From an uncultured Acetatifactor sp. (lineage in GTDB: Bacteria; Bacillota; Clostridia; Lachnospirales; Lachnospiraceae): a DNA stretch of 25,524 nucleotides. The DNA is taken from assembly GCA_910578995.1 (NCBI GenBank), contig CAJTSY010000029.1, forward strand, positions 7,169 to 32,692, read 5' to 3'. The notes beneath the pieces were generated by a model. It was given only the letters and a program-made list of their open reading frames with translations. It had not been told where the DNA came from and did not search any database. A program made the translations under genes and the position numbers. This document shows, in pieces, positions 1 to 7,875 of this stretch. Positions within the stretch are counted from its first letter, which is position 1. Each line of letters starts with the position of its first letter.

Positions 1-84
1 CTCCGATATCCGGCTTCTCCCCACGGTTTCCGGCCTTCCCGTCTCCCTGTTATAATAATACAGCACTGCCTCACTTCCCTGGTT

Positions 85-906
85 TTATTTCCATGAGGCA
101 CCCTCTTTTGACCGGTACTGCAGCGGAGTACAGCGGTATGCCTCCCTGAAATGCCTGTTGAGCAGCGATGCCTCCTTAAACCCGCAGGACAGGGCAATCT
201 CCGTCACTGACAGACGGGTACCGGACAGCATTCCCGCAGCCGTCCGCAGACGGAAGTCCGTCAAATAAGCTTTGGGCGATTGTCCGACCTGCTGCCGGAA
301 AATCCGGTAAAGATAGGTCCGGTCTATCCCCACATGGCGGGCAATCTCGCCCACGCCGATATCATAGCTGTAATTATTGCGGACGAACTCCTGGGCACGG
401 ATCACATAGCCCTGAGCCACCAGTTCTCTGCCGGGCGCCTTCCGGACCATATAAGACAGGCTTAAATACAGCCGCCCCAACAGCATATATCCATTCACAT
501 CCGAATGACTGAACGAGTCCACCAGCCCCATCATCTCCCGCTGCAGCAGCCCGCCGCTCCTGTCCTCATAGATCAGGTTATGCTCTCCCAGCCCGCATTC
601 CTTCAGAATCCTTTCCGCCTCCGTGCCGCCAAAGCTGATCCAACAGTATTCCCAGGGTTCTGCCGGGTCCGCCCCGTAACTGGTAGACTCCCCGGGAAGG
701 ATCAGAAAGCCCTGCCCCGCCTTTATTTCATACCGCTCTCCACCCCTCTCATAAACTCCCTTCCCGGACATGACAAGATGGAACAGATAATGGGGCCTTA
801 CCGCCGGTCCGAATGCATGCCCCGGCACACATTTTTCCCAGCCACAGAAATAGAAAGCCATTGCATCCCCTGATTTTGTCTCCTGATGATATTCCCTTGC
901 CGCCAT
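85..906 (-). CDS. AraC family transcriptional regulator (cupin sensor domain + AraC HTH)
   Basis: A 273-aa regulator predicted to sense a sugar and control the divergent alpha-galactosidase gene. The N-terminal half has the AraC cupin pattern (HYLFHLVMSGKG, then AGQGFLILPGE and WEYCWISFGG). The C-terminal ~100 residues are the double helix-turn-helix: YSYDIGVGEIARHVGIDRTYLYRIFRQQVGQSP, then LSVTEIALSCGFKEASLLNRHFRE. I chose the ATG at 906 because GGGAGG lies 6 nt upstream; the frame stays open to a TTG at 966, but that has no ribosome binding site. It is divergently arranged with the GH4 gene at 1140, the layout of MelR/RafR-type regulators. The family and HTH are seen directly; the inducer (an alpha-galactoside) is inferred from the neighbour. 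Confidence 0.9.
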   Translation of the reverse strand: MAAREYHQETKSGDAMAFYFCGWEKCVPGHAFGPAVRPHYLFHLVMSGKGVYERGGERYEIKAGQGFLILPGESTSYGADPAEPWEYCWISFGGTEAERILKECGLGEHNLIYEDRSGGLLQREMMGLVDSFSHSDVNGYMLLGRLYLSLSYMVRKAPGRELVAQGYVIRAQEFVRNNYSYDIGVGEIARHVGIDRTYLYRIFRQQVGQSPKAYLTDFRLRTAAGMLSGTRLSVTEIALSCGFKEASLLNRHFREAYRCTPLQYRSKEGASWK

Positions 907-988
907 ATGCCGCCTCCCGCCTTTCTCTCTGATTATCCGAAGTCCCGGCCCCTTCCCCCGAAACAACCACCGGAAACACAGATGTTCA

Positions 989-1057
989 TATCCTGCAACA
1001 TTTATCCTATTTTTTGAAACATAATTCCTATCATTTCTTCCACCCGGCAGCTATACT
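989..1057 (+). promoter_or_regulatory. araC/melA intergenic region: candidate -10 and repeated half-sites
   Basis: The 233-bp divergent spacer holds a -10-like TATACT at 1052-1057 directed at the GH4 gene, with no good -35 at 17 bp, as expected for an activator-dependent promoter. Upstream lie two TATCCT hexamers (989-994 and 1003-1008) and a related ATTCCT (1024-1029). They run in direct orientation, the last close to where the -35 should be. AraC-family activators usually bind such direct repeats. On the other strand an overlapping TATAGC could serve the regulator. This is inference from motif position only. Confidence 0.35.
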
Positions 1058-1139
1058 GAAAGGGATATTTTACCCAAAATAAAACGATTGGATACAGCTG
1101 TCCCCCCAATCCTTCCCGACAGCAGTGAAAGGAGCAAAA

Positions 1140-2462
1140 ATGCCGAAAATCACATTCATGGGTGCAGGAAGCACCGTATTTGCCAGAAATGTACTGGGAG
1201 ACTGCATGTGCACTCCCGCGCTGTGCCGCAGCGAAATCGCCCTTTATGACATCAATCCAAAACGTCTGGAGGAATCGGAGATCATCTTAAGCGCCATCAA
1301 CAAAAATACGAATGATGGCCGGGCTATGATCAAGACCTATCTGGGCGTGGAAAACCGCCGGGATGCCCTGCGGGGCGCGGATTTTGTGGTCAATGCCATC
1401 CAGGTGGGCCTGTATGATCCCTGTACCATCACGGATTTTAAAATCCCCGGAAAGTACGGCCTGCGCCAGACCATCGGAGACACTCTGGGAATCGGCGGCA
1501 TCATGCGCGCACTGCGGACCATCCCCGTACTGCGGGATTTTGCGGAAGACATGGATGCGGTGTGCCCCAACGCCCTGTTCCTGAATTACACCAACCCCAT
1601 GGCCATGCTTACGGGATATATGCAGCGTTATACCAATGTCCGGACCGTAGGGCTCTGCCACAGCGTCCAGGTCTGCTCCGAGCATCTCCTGACAAACCTG
1701 GGCATGGGAGACCGTCTGGAAGGCCGGAGGGAAACCATTGCAGGCATCAACCATATGGCCTGGCTGCTGGAACTGTATGACAGAGAGGGCAATGACCTTT
1801 ATCCCGAAATCAGGAAACGTGCCGCCGAGAAAAACCGTACGGAAAAGCATCATGATATGGTCCGTTATGAGTACGTACGCCGTCTGGGCTATTACTGTAC
1901 GGAATCCAGCGAGCACAATGCGGAGTACAATCCCTGGTTTATCAAGGCAGACCGGCCGGACCTGATCGAAAAATACAACATTCCACTGGACGAGTACCCC
2001 CGGCGCTGCATCAGCCAGATCGAAGGCTGGGAAAAGGAAAAGAACGACATCTTAAACGACGGCAAAGTCACCCACAGCCGTACAAAAGAATACGCCTCCT
2101 ATATTATGGAAGCCGTGGTCACCGACGTTCCCTATAAGATCGGCGGAAATGTGCTCAACGAAGGCCTGATTTCCAACCTGCCCGGGGATGCCTGCGTGGA
2201 GGTGCCCTGTCTCATCGACAATATGGGCGTGCATCCCTGCAAAATAGGCCGCCTTCCGATACAGCTTGCAGCCATGAACATGACCAATATCAACCCCCAG
2301 CTTATGACCATAGAGGCTGCGGTCACAAGGAAACGGGAAGCCATCTACCAGGCCGCCCTGCTGGATCCCCACACCGCGGCACAGCTGTCCGTGGACGAGA
2401 TTGTGGCCATGTGCGATGAGCTGATTGACGCCCACGGGGACTATATGAAGGACTATCGGTAA
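1140..2462 (+). CDS. melA: GH4 family alpha-galactosidase (MelA-like, NAD+/Mn2+ dependent)
   Basis: A 440-aa glycoside hydrolase family 4 enzyme, which by family knowledge cleaves alpha-galactosides (melibiose, raffinose-type sugars) in the cytoplasm by a redox-assisted mechanism using NAD+ and a divalent metal. Visible signatures are the N-terminal Rossmann loop ITFMGAGSTVF (residues 4-14), TNPMAM (151-156), GLCHSVQ (171-177) with the metal-binding Cys173/His174, and GINHMAW (202-208) with His205. CHS in this position is typical of the alpha-galactosidase branch rather than 6-phospho-glycosidases. The start is the ATG at 1140, preceded by AAAGGAG; an in-frame GTG at 1125 has no Shine-Dalgarno site. 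No signal peptide, so the substrate must be imported, and no transporter lies in the window. It is divergent from the AraC-type regulator. Confidence 0.92.
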   Translation: MPKITFMGAGSTVFARNVLGDCMCTPALCRSEIALYDINPKRLEESEIILSAINKNTNDGRAMIKTYLGVENRRDALRGADFVVNAIQVGLYDPCTITDFKIPGKYGLRQTIGDTLGIGGIMRALRTIPVLRDFAEDMDAVCPNALFLNYTNPMAMLTGYMQRYTNVRTVGLCHSVQVCSEHLLTNLGMGDRLEGRRETIAGINHMAWLLELYDREGNDLYPEIRKRAAEKNRTEKHHDMVRYEYVRRLGYYCTESSEHNAEYNPWFIKADRPDLIEKYNIPLDEYPRRCISQIEGWEKEKNDILNDGKVTHSRTKEYASYIMEAVVTDVPYKIGGNVLNEGLISNLPGDACVEVPCLIDNMGVHPCKIGRLPIQLAAMNMTNINPQLMTIEAAVTRKREAIYQAALLDPHTAAQLSVDEIVAMCDELIDAHGDYMKDYR

Positions 2463-2495
2463 ACCATATTGCTGCCAACCGTGCTTTATTTGCCG

Positions 2496-2548
2496 GGGGC
2501 TGCCGCATTCGGGGAATACATCTTCCGTATTCAGCGGCAGCCCCTTTT
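2496..2548 (+). terminator. Intrinsic terminator of the GH4 gene, two-tier hairpin
   Basis: An 11-bp perfect stem (GGGGCTGCCGC at 2496-2506 with GCGGCAGCCCC at 2534-2544) is followed directly by TTTT. Inside it a second perfect 6-bp stem (GAATAC 2514-2519 with GTATTC 2527-2532) closes a 7-nt loop, giving a stacked hairpin with one large internal bulge. It sits 33 nt after the stop codon. Confidence 0.85.
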
Positions 2549-2639
2549 GCCTGCCCTGCCATACAGGATCCGGTTTCATTGTATCATGCGGAACAATTGT
2601 TTGTATAGTGCGACATTCCTGCCGATTCCTATTTTTCTG

Positions 2640-2668
2640 TTGCTTTTTGAAAATCTTTACATTATAAT
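2640..2668 (+). promoter_or_regulatory. Candidate sigma-A promoter for the acyltransferase pair
   Basis: A perfect -10 TATAAT at 2663-2668 lies 17 bp downstream of a weak -35 TTGCTT (2640-2645), about 70 nt before the MBOAT start. A 10-bp palindrome AACAATTGTT at 2592-2601 lies upstream of it. The rest of 2549-2736 shows no other gene-like feature. Confidence 0.5.
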
Positions 2669-2736
2669 AAGAAATATACGGTTTAATATCTTTTACCTGC
2701 CTGATATACCACATAAACACAAAAGAGGATGATGTT

Positions 2737-4164
2737 ATGCTTTTCAATTCCTTCTCTTATGCCATTTTTCTGCCAATTGTATTCATACTGTACTGGAGCC
2801 TGCCAATGCGTTTTCAGTGGGCAGTGCTTCTGGTTTCCAGTTATTATTTCTACATGAGCTGGAATGCAGGATATATACTCCTGATTGTGTCCGTCACTGT
2901 AATTTCCTATTTGACAGCCCTTCTTACAGAGAAAACCGCAGACCCGAAAAAGAAAAAATTGTTCCTCCTGCTGGATGTATCCGCAGGCCTTTCCCTTCTG
3001 TTCGTTTTCAAATATTTTAACTTTTTTTCCCAGGCCGTCGCACAGACCGCAGGCTTTTTTTCCGTCCCCCTGGATCCCGTCCTGATTCATGTCATTCTGC
3101 CAGTGGGAATTTCCTTTTATGTGTTCCAGACAATCAGTTACGTGGCCGACGTGTACATGGGCCGGGCAGCCGCGGAAAATCATTTCGGGAAATATGCCGC
3201 TTTCGTGGCCTTCTTCCCCCAGCTCGTGGCCGGTCCCATCGAAAGGACATCCCATCTGCTGCCCCAGATCAAATCCCCAAGAACATTTTCATATGACCAG
3301 GCTTCCGGCGGACTGAAACTTATGGCCTGGGGCTTTTTTAAGAAACTGGTGATTGCCGATACCTTTGCAGGTTATTCGGACATGGTTTTCAACCATGTAA
3401 CCTCTTTCCGTGGTTTTTCCCTGCTGATGGCGGTCTTTTTCTTTACCATTCAGATATACTGTGATTTTTCCGGCTATTCCGATATTGCCCTGGGTACCGC
3501 CGGACTCTTCGGTATAGAACTGACGGACAACTTTAAAAGCCCCTATTTTTCCGGCAGCGTCAAAGAATTCTGGAGCAGGTGGCATATATCCCTCTCCTCC
3601 TGGTTCCGGGACTATGTCTACATTCCCCTGGGCGGAAACCGTGTATCCAAATTGCGCCATAAATTTAACCTCATGATCACTTTCCTGGCCAGCGGCCTCT
3701 GGCACGGGGCGGACTGGACCTTTGTATTCTGGGGAATGGTACACGGGCTTGCACAGGTTCTGGAAGGACTCATTCCCGGCAGGAAAAAGTCCCGGCCAAA
3801 CTGGTTTGCCACGGTTATCGTTTTTCTTTTTGTATCCTTTGCCTGGATTTTTTTCCGCGCATCCACGCTGAATGACGCATATTACATGATTACAAACGCA
3901 TTTACAGGCATCACCTCCCCTCTCCGTTATCTCTCAGAAGGAATTTCCGCCCTGGAACTGGGAAAGAAAGGGCTTCTTTTCTGCCTTACAGTGATGCTTG
4001 TACTCGGAAGTTATGATTCTGCCTCCCGGAAAACCAACGTAATCGCCTGGATCGGAAGGCGGAAACCCGTTTTCAGGTGGAGCATCTACCTGCTGCTGGT
4101 ATGGAGCATTCTCTTTCTGACCCCTGCCTCCAACGGAAAAGAGTTCATCTACTTTCAGTTTTAA
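2737..4164 (+). CDS. MBOAT family membrane O-acyltransferase (AlgI/PatA/DltB-like)
   Basis: A 475-aa polytopic membrane protein that by family membership passes an acyl (usually acetyl) group across the membrane to an exported polymer. The MBOAT signatures are clear: PQLVAGPIER near residue 165, KEFWSRWHISLSSWFRDYVYIPLGGNR near 275-300, then GLWHG with His323 and the second conserved histidine in MVHG at about 336. It opens with hydrophobic segments (FLPIVFILYW, WAVLLVSSYYFYMSW) and has roughly ten membrane spans. Start ATG at 2737 follows AGAGGATG. The next gene, 20 bp downstream, is a membrane-anchored SGNH-like protein, the usual MBOAT partner in polysaccharide or wall O-acetylation. The acceptor polymer cannot be told from sequence. 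Confidence 0.93.
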   Translation: MLFNSFSYAIFLPIVFILYWSLPMRFQWAVLLVSSYYFYMSWNAGYILLIVSVTVISYLTALLTEKTADPKKKKLFLLLDVSAGLSLLFVFKYFNFFSQAVAQTAGFFSVPLDPVLIHVILPVGISFYVFQTISYVADVYMGRAAAENHFGKYAAFVAFFPQLVAGPIERTSHLLPQIKSPRTFSYDQASGGLKLMAWGFFKKLVIADTFAGYSDMVFNHVTSFRGFSLLMAVFFFTIQIYCDFSGYSDIALGTAGLFGIELTDNFKSPYFSGSVKEFWSRWHISLSSWFRDYVYIPLGGNRVSKLRHKFNLMITFLASGLWHGADWTFVFWGMVHGLAQVLEGLIPGRKKSRPNWFATVIVFLFVSFAWIFFRASTLNDAYYMITNAFTGITSPLRYLSEGISALELGKKGLLFCLTVMLVLGSYDSASRKTNVIAWIGRRKPVFRWSIYLLLVWSILFLTPASNGKEFIYFQF

Positions 4165-4184
4165 CCGGAAAAGGAATGTATGGT

Positions 4185-5138
4185 ATGAAAAAATTCATCT
4201 GTAAGGTGCTGTTGTTTCTGGGACTCATGACCGGAACCGCCGCCCTGATCATCCTGGGAAATATCTATATTGTGGGGAACCAGTACCTGACCAATTACCA
4301 GTCCGCCATGGTGGATAAAATCGAAAGGCTGAAATCCATCCAGGAACCGAAGATCATTCTGGTGGGAAATTCCAACATTGCCTTCGGCATCGACTCCCGG
4401 GAGCTCGAAAATGCCCTTGGCATGCCCGTGGTAAACCTGGGGCTGAATGTAGCCCTGAATAATGCCTTTCATGAACAGATGGCCCTGTTCAATATCCACA
4501 GCGGAGATATCGTCGTGGTCTGCCATACCGCATATGATGATGATGACACCATGGGAAGCGCCTCCCTGGCATGGATTACCCTGGAAAAACACTGGGAGCT
4601 GTGGCCGGTACTGCGCAAAAAGGATCTGGGAGACATGCTTGTCTGTGCACCCAGATACCTGAAGGAATCCTCTTTCCTGTGGATCCGCCGCCAGGGAAAC
4701 CAGGAGATTGACAGTTGCTATTCCAGAGCCGCTTTTAACCAGTATGGCGACATCTGCTACCGGCCGGATTCCGATCTGGACGTTTATGAAAATATGTTCC
4801 GGCCGGATACCACCGCAGTTCCGGGAATCAGCCGGGAATGTGTGGAAAGGCTGAACCGTTATATTCACGTTATCCGTGAAAAAGGAGCCTCCGTTGTAGT
4901 GGCGGGTTTTCCCATTCCTGACGGGGAATATACCCCTCCGGCGGAGGAGTACGACAAATTTCAGGCTGCCCTGGCTGAACAGCTGGACTGTGATGTGATT
5001 TCTGACTGCAGGGATTACTTTTTTCCTTATGAATATTTCTATAACACTTCCCTCCACCTGTCGGAGGAAGGCGCCCGGGCCCGTACACGGCAGCTTATCC
5101 TGGATCTGCACAACTGGATGGCAGGCCGGGAGCCTTAA
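4185..5138 (+). CDS. Membrane-anchored SGNH/DHHW-like hydrolase, MBOAT partner
   Basis: A 317-aa protein with one N-terminal membrane anchor (residues 4-30, VLLFLGLMTGTAALIILGNIYIV) and an extracytoplasmic SGNH-like domain. Block I is IILVGNSNIAFGID with candidate nucleophile Ser63; the C-terminal block is YNTSLHLSEEGARART with candidate His291. In many related SGNH proteins an Asp lies a few residues before this His; here Asn287 and Thr288 occupy that stretch. I start at the ATG at 4185, 9 nt after AAGGA; an ATG at 4176 is almost on top of the ribosome binding site. By analogy with AlgJ/PatB pairs it would transfer the acyl group presented by the upstream MBOAT protein. Exact substrate unknown. 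Confidence 0.75.
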   Translation: MKKFICKVLLFLGLMTGTAALIILGNIYIVGNQYLTNYQSAMVDKIERLKSIQEPKIILVGNSNIAFGIDSRELENALGMPVVNLGLNVALNNAFHEQMALFNIHSGDIVVVCHTAYDDDDTMGSASLAWITLEKHWELWPVLRKKDLGDMLVCAPRYLKESSFLWIRRQGNQEIDSCYSRAAFNQYGDICYRPDSDLDVYENMFRPDTTAVPGISRECVERLNRYIHVIREKGASVVVAGFPIPDGEYTPPAEEYDKFQAALAEQLDCDVISDCRDYFFPYEYFYNTSLHLSEEGARARTRQLILDLHNWMAGREP

Positions 5139-5196
5139 GACTGATGAACCGGTTAGCTTCGGATGAAAACGTCACCCGCCGTAGAGCGCTGCCTTT

Positions 5197-6552
5197 TCAC
5201 AGTCCGCAGTGCTTTCTCCAGGTTCCCCTGAAATACCTCACCACGAAACAGCAGACCCGAAAAATCCAGTCAGCCACCATGGCCACCCATACGCCTACGG
5301 CCCCCATTCCCATCTGGACACCAAACACAATACTTAAGCCGATCCGGAATGTGACCATAGAAAAAATAGCCGTTGCCATGGTAAATTTTACATCGTTGCA
5401 GGCGCGGAGCATATTGGGCAGCACAAAGGATGCCGGCCAGAGCAGCATGGCCATGCCGTCGTGGATCATCACCAGTGTATAGGCCAGCCCTGTAGCCTCC
5501 TCTCCCAGCCCGTAAAACCCCAGGATGGGATGCAGGAACAGCAGGATCAGGCTGTTAACCACCGCTGTCGCGGCATAGGTGATCAGCAGAAGCTTTTTTG
5601 TATAATACCTCACCTGGGCCAGGTCACCCGCCCCCACGCACTGGCCGATAACGGTAATCATGGCCAGGTTCATTCCCTGCCCTACAATGCAGCCCATACT
5701 GTCCAGACTGTTGGCCACGCCGTTCGCAGCAATCTGCGCCGTTCCGAAACCCGCAATGATGCTCACCACAATCACTCGCCCCAACTGGAAAATGCCGTTC
5801 TCGATCCCGCTGGGGATTCCGATATACAGAATCCTCCTGACCACGCTCCACTCAAACCGGAAGCGCTCCCGGTTCAGATGGATGAGTCTGTCCGGGTTCC
5901 TGAGCAGAATATAAAGACATAGCCCTGCCGCCGCCCTGGACACCAGCGAAGGTACCGCCACACCCGCCACACCCATTTTCAGGCCAAACACGCATATGGC
6001 GTTACCGCCCACATTGATAATGTTCATAAGGATGGACACCTTCAGGGTAATCTGAGAATTCCCCATGGAGCGGAACAGGGCCGCACAGGCATTGTAGACA
6101 GCCAGAAACGGAAAGGACAGGGCTGAAATGATCAGGTAGATAATGGCATTCTGCATTACATCTTCTTCTATCTTTCCGAAAAACAGGTTTAGGATCAGCC
6201 TGTGTCCCGCTATAACCAGAAGGGAAACGGCCACCGTAATCAAGGCATTCACCCAGAGAAGCTGTTTTGCAGAACGGCAGGCTTCCTCCTGCCTGGAAGC
6301 CCCTATAAACTGGCTGGTGACCACCGCCCCTCCGGTAGCCAGTGCAGCCAGTATACTGATGATAAGATTGTTGAACATATCCACCAGGGACACCCCGGAA
6401 ACTGCCGCCTCGCCCACTGAGGAAATCATCATGGTGTCTGCCATCCCCACCGTAATGGCCAGCGCCTGCTCCAGAATCAGGGGAATGATCAGTTTTTTCA
6501 GGTCCTTGTTGGAAAATATCATTACAGCAGTGTCTTCTCGTTCCGGTTTCAT
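5197..6552 (-). CDS. MATE family efflux transporter
   Basis: A 451-aa, about 12-span multidrug/toxic-compound exporter of the MATE family, driven by an ion gradient. Typical features are PLILEQALAITVGMADTMMIS in the first span, GGAVVTSQFIGA in TM2, ALFRSMGNSQITLKVSILMNIINVGGNAICVFG at the end of the first half, and the repeat in the second half (GIPSGIENGIFQLGRV, NGVANSLDSMGCIVGQGMNLAMITVIGQCVGAG). Start ATG at 6552; an in-frame ATG ten codons in is a less likely alternative. It has its own promoter (6589-6617) and converges on the acyltransferase operon with 58 bp between stop codons, where I see no clear terminator. Substrate unknown. Confidence 0.93.
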   Translation of the reverse strand: MKPEREDTAVMIFSNKDLKKLIIPLILEQALAITVGMADTMMISSVGEAAVSGVSLVDMFNNLIISILAALATGGAVVTSQFIGASRQEEACRSAKQLLWVNALITVAVSLLVIAGHRLILNLFFGKIEEDVMQNAIIYLIISALSFPFLAVYNACAALFRSMGNSQITLKVSILMNIINVGGNAICVFGLKMGVAGVAVPSLVSRAAAGLCLYILLRNPDRLIHLNRERFRFEWSVVRRILYIGIPSGIENGIFQLGRVIVVSIIAGFGTAQIAANGVANSLDSMGCIVGQGMNLAMITVIGQCVGAGDLAQVRYYTKKLLLITYAATAVVNSLILLFLHPILGFYGLGEEATGLAYTLVMIHDGMAMLLWPASFVLPNMLRACNDVKFTMATAIFSMVTFRIGLSIVFGVQMGMGAVGVWVAMVADWIFRVCCFVVRYFRGTWRKHCGL

Positions 6553-6588
6553 CCTTTTGTCTCCCGTCTATTCGGTTCCATCCTTTTC

Positions 6589-6617
6589 ATTATAATATGT
6601 TTTCCTCCAAAATACAA
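6589..6617 (-). promoter_or_regulatory. Sigma-A promoter of the MATE gene
   Basis: Read on the minus strand: -35 TTGTAT (6612-6617), 17-bp spacer, perfect -10 TATAAT (6589-6594), about 37 nt from the start codon. The -35 lies inside one arm of a 9-bp inverted repeat (see the 6608-6640 entry), so the promoter looks repressible. Confidence 0.75.
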
Positions 6618-6640
6618 TCTCTGAAACCGGATGTATTTTG
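6608..6640. repeat. 9-bp inverted repeat overlapping the MATE -35 (candidate operator)
   Basis: CAAAATACA (6608-6616) and TGTATTTTG (6632-6640) are perfect inverted copies separated by 15 bp. One arm covers the -35 of the MATE promoter. This is the geometry of a dimeric repressor site; the regulator is not identified. Confidence 0.55.
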
Positions 6641-6657
6641 CACAGATGCCTGCGCGC

Positions 6658-6682
6658 AAAAAAACAGCGGGCAGCCTGCCCG
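6658..6682 (-). terminator. Intrinsic terminator of the cotJ operon
   Basis: On the minus strand, stem CGGGCA / TGCCCG with a GGC loop (6668-6682), then CTG and a run of seven T residues (6658-6664). It lies about 35 nt past the cotJC stop codon. Confidence 0.8.
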
Positions 6683-6715
6683 GGAATGCAGCCCCCGCCG
6701 ATGAAATGATAAAAA

Positions 6716-7336
6716 TTATTTATCGCAACCGCAATCCTCGCACCTGTCAAATGCAGGGTTGAAAGCATAGAAATTCCGGTTGTCCAGTTTATCTTGGGTG
6801 ATGCGCAACGCTTCGCCGAACCTCTGGAAATGCACAATCTCCCTGGCCCGCAGGAACTTGATGGGTTCGCACACATCCGGTTCCCTGATCAGGCGCAGAA
6901 TATTCTCATAGGTGGCCCTGGCTTTCTGCTCTGCCGCCAGATCCTCCGTCAAATCCGTAACCGGATCCCCCTTCACCTGGAATTCGCAGGCGTTGAAGGG
7001 AATCCCCGCCGCGGCTGTGGGCCATACGCCTACGGTATGATCCACATAATACGTTGCAAATCCGCTCTTCTCAATCTCCTCCATGGACAGATCCCGGGTA
7101 AGCTGGTGCACAATGGCGGAAATCATCTCCATATGGGCCAGTTCCTCGGTACCGATATCCGTCAGAAGTCCCGCCACCTCCCTGTAGGGCATGGAATACC
7201 GCTGGGACAGGTAACGCATACTGGCGGACAGCTCTCCGTCCGGGCCGCCGAACTGGGAGATAATCACCTGCGCCAGTTTCGCGTTGGGTTCCTTAATGTT
7301 TACGGGGAACTGCAGTCTCTTCTCATAACTCCACAT
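6716..7336 (-). CDS. cotJC: CotJC-like manganese catalase, spore coat protein
   Basis: A 206-aa di-manganese catalase of the CotJC type, expected in the inner spore coat, where it can break down hydrogen peroxide. The family pattern is clear: MWSYEKRLQFPV, GPDGELSASMRYLSQRY (candidate ligand Glu35), DIGTEELAHMEM (Glu65, His68), a Glu in DLAAEQKARATYENIL and a His in AREIVHFQRFGEAL. The tail is cysteine-rich (CEDCGC). Its ATG follows the cotJB TAA with no gap, so the two are translationally linked. It is the last gene of cotJA-cotJB-cotJC, followed by a terminator. Confidence 0.95.
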   Translation of the reverse strand: MWSYEKRLQFPVNIKEPNAKLAQVIISQFGGPDGELSASMRYLSQRYSMPYREVAGLLTDIGTEELAHMEMISAIVHQLTRDLSMEEIEKSGFATYYVDHTVGVWPTAAAGIPFNACEFQVKGDPVTDLTEDLAAEQKARATYENILRLIREPDVCEPIKFLRAREIVHFQRFGEALRITQDKLDNRNFYAFNPAFDRCEDCGCDK

Positions 7337-7591
7337 TTACGCGCACTCTCCTTCCCAGGGCAGAGGGGCCTCTCCCCATCTCCACTCCTTGCCGCAGTCT
7401 GTAAGCCTCAAATTCAGAGGAAAATATTTCTGGGAAAATTCCTTTTCCATCTGATTTTTAATCCGGTTGTAATGGTTGAAATATTCCAGTGCCCTGCGGT
7501 CATGGGGATGGGTATCCAGGTAAAGCGCCAACTCTGTCAGCACAAAATCCGCCATCCCGATGTCTCTCAAAAGCTGATCCCTCTCTCTCAT
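7337..7591 (-). CDS. cotJB: Spore coat protein CotJB
   Basis: An 84-aa CotJB family protein, a small coat component always found between cotJA and cotJC. Recognisable segments are the N-terminal heptad-like helix (QLLRDIGMADFVLTELALYLDTHP) and DRRALEYFNHYNRI, then a tryptophan-rich tail (EWRWGEAPLPWEGE). I place the start at the ATG at 7591, 9 nt after GGAAGGAG. An ATG at 7600 directly abuts that site and is unlikely. The chosen ATG overlaps the cotJA stop codon as ATGA, and its stop touches the cotJC start. Confidence 0.9.
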   Translation of the reverse strand: MRERDQLLRDIGMADFVLTELALYLDTHPHDRRALEYFNHYNRIKNQMEKEFSQKYFPLNLRLTDCGKEWRWGEAPLPWEGECA

Positions 7592-7758
7592 GATACACAT
7601 CTCCTTCCCGTGAAAGGCTTATCAAGCTCGGGGAATATGGTTCCGTTGCAGTATGCCTTCTCCAGATCGTCATACATTCCGTCAAATTCCTGCCAGGGCA
7701 CATAAGCCATGGCTATGGGGAATTTATCGCAGTTCTTATCATCAAAATGCTCGTGCAT
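7588..7758 (-). CDS. cotJA: Spore coat associated protein CotJA
   Basis: A 56-aa CotJA family protein, shown by the core AMAYVPWQEFDGMYDDLEKA followed by GTIFPELDKPF. It is the first gene of the three-gene coat operon. The ATG at 7758 lies 6 nt after AAAGGA; an ATG at 7776 has no such site. Its TGA overlaps the cotJB ATG. In Bacillus subtilis the homologous operon is made in the mother cell under SigE; the motif upstream here also fits a mother-cell sigma factor. Confidence 0.9.
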   Translation of the reverse strand: MHEHFDDKNCDKFPIAMAYVPWQEFDGMYDDLEKAYCNGTIFPELDKPFTGRRCVS

Positions 7759-7794
7759 GTCGATTCCTTTCCGCATGTTGGTTTTTATTTATAT

Positions 7795-7822
7795 TATCAT
7801 ATGAAAAACATGGGAATATGTG
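7795..7822 (-). promoter_or_regulatory. Mother-cell sporulation promoter (SigK/SigE-like) of cotJABC
   Basis: On the minus strand, CATATGATA (7795-7803) fits the SigK -10 pattern CATAnnnTA exactly. A CAC -35 element (7820-7822) lies 16 bp upstream. The same -10 also matches 6 of 8 positions of the SigE -10 consensus, but no SigE -35 is correctly spaced. No sigma-A promoter is evident. Predicted transcription starts about 30 nt before cotJA. Confidence 0.5.
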
Positions 7823-7867
7823 AAAAACAGAACGTATCTTATCTGTGAAAATATCAGACTTGTGAAA
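7819..7867 (+). repeat. Three TGTGAAA direct repeats upstream of cotJA
   Basis: TGTGAAA occurs at 7819-7825, 7844-7850 and 7861-7867, in the same orientation, 25 and 17 bp apart, between the histidine kinase stop codon and the cotJ promoter. The first copy touches the -35 element. Candidate activator sites, or chance in an A-rich spacer. Confidence 0.4.
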
Positions 7868-7875
7868 CAAAAAAC

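Noticed and set aside
1..84. Gene or terminator at the left edge
   Set aside because: No hairpin with a T run and too short for an ORF call; it is the sequence following the AraC gene and I see nothing I can support.
4077..4184. Earlier start of the SGNH protein inside the MBOAT gene
   Set aside because: It would put a hydrophilic stretch before the membrane anchor and has no ribosome binding site; the ATG at 4185 does.
5139..5196. Bidirectional terminator between the convergent SGNH and MATE genes
   Set aside because: Only short symmetries such as AACCGGTT, with no flanking T or A runs.
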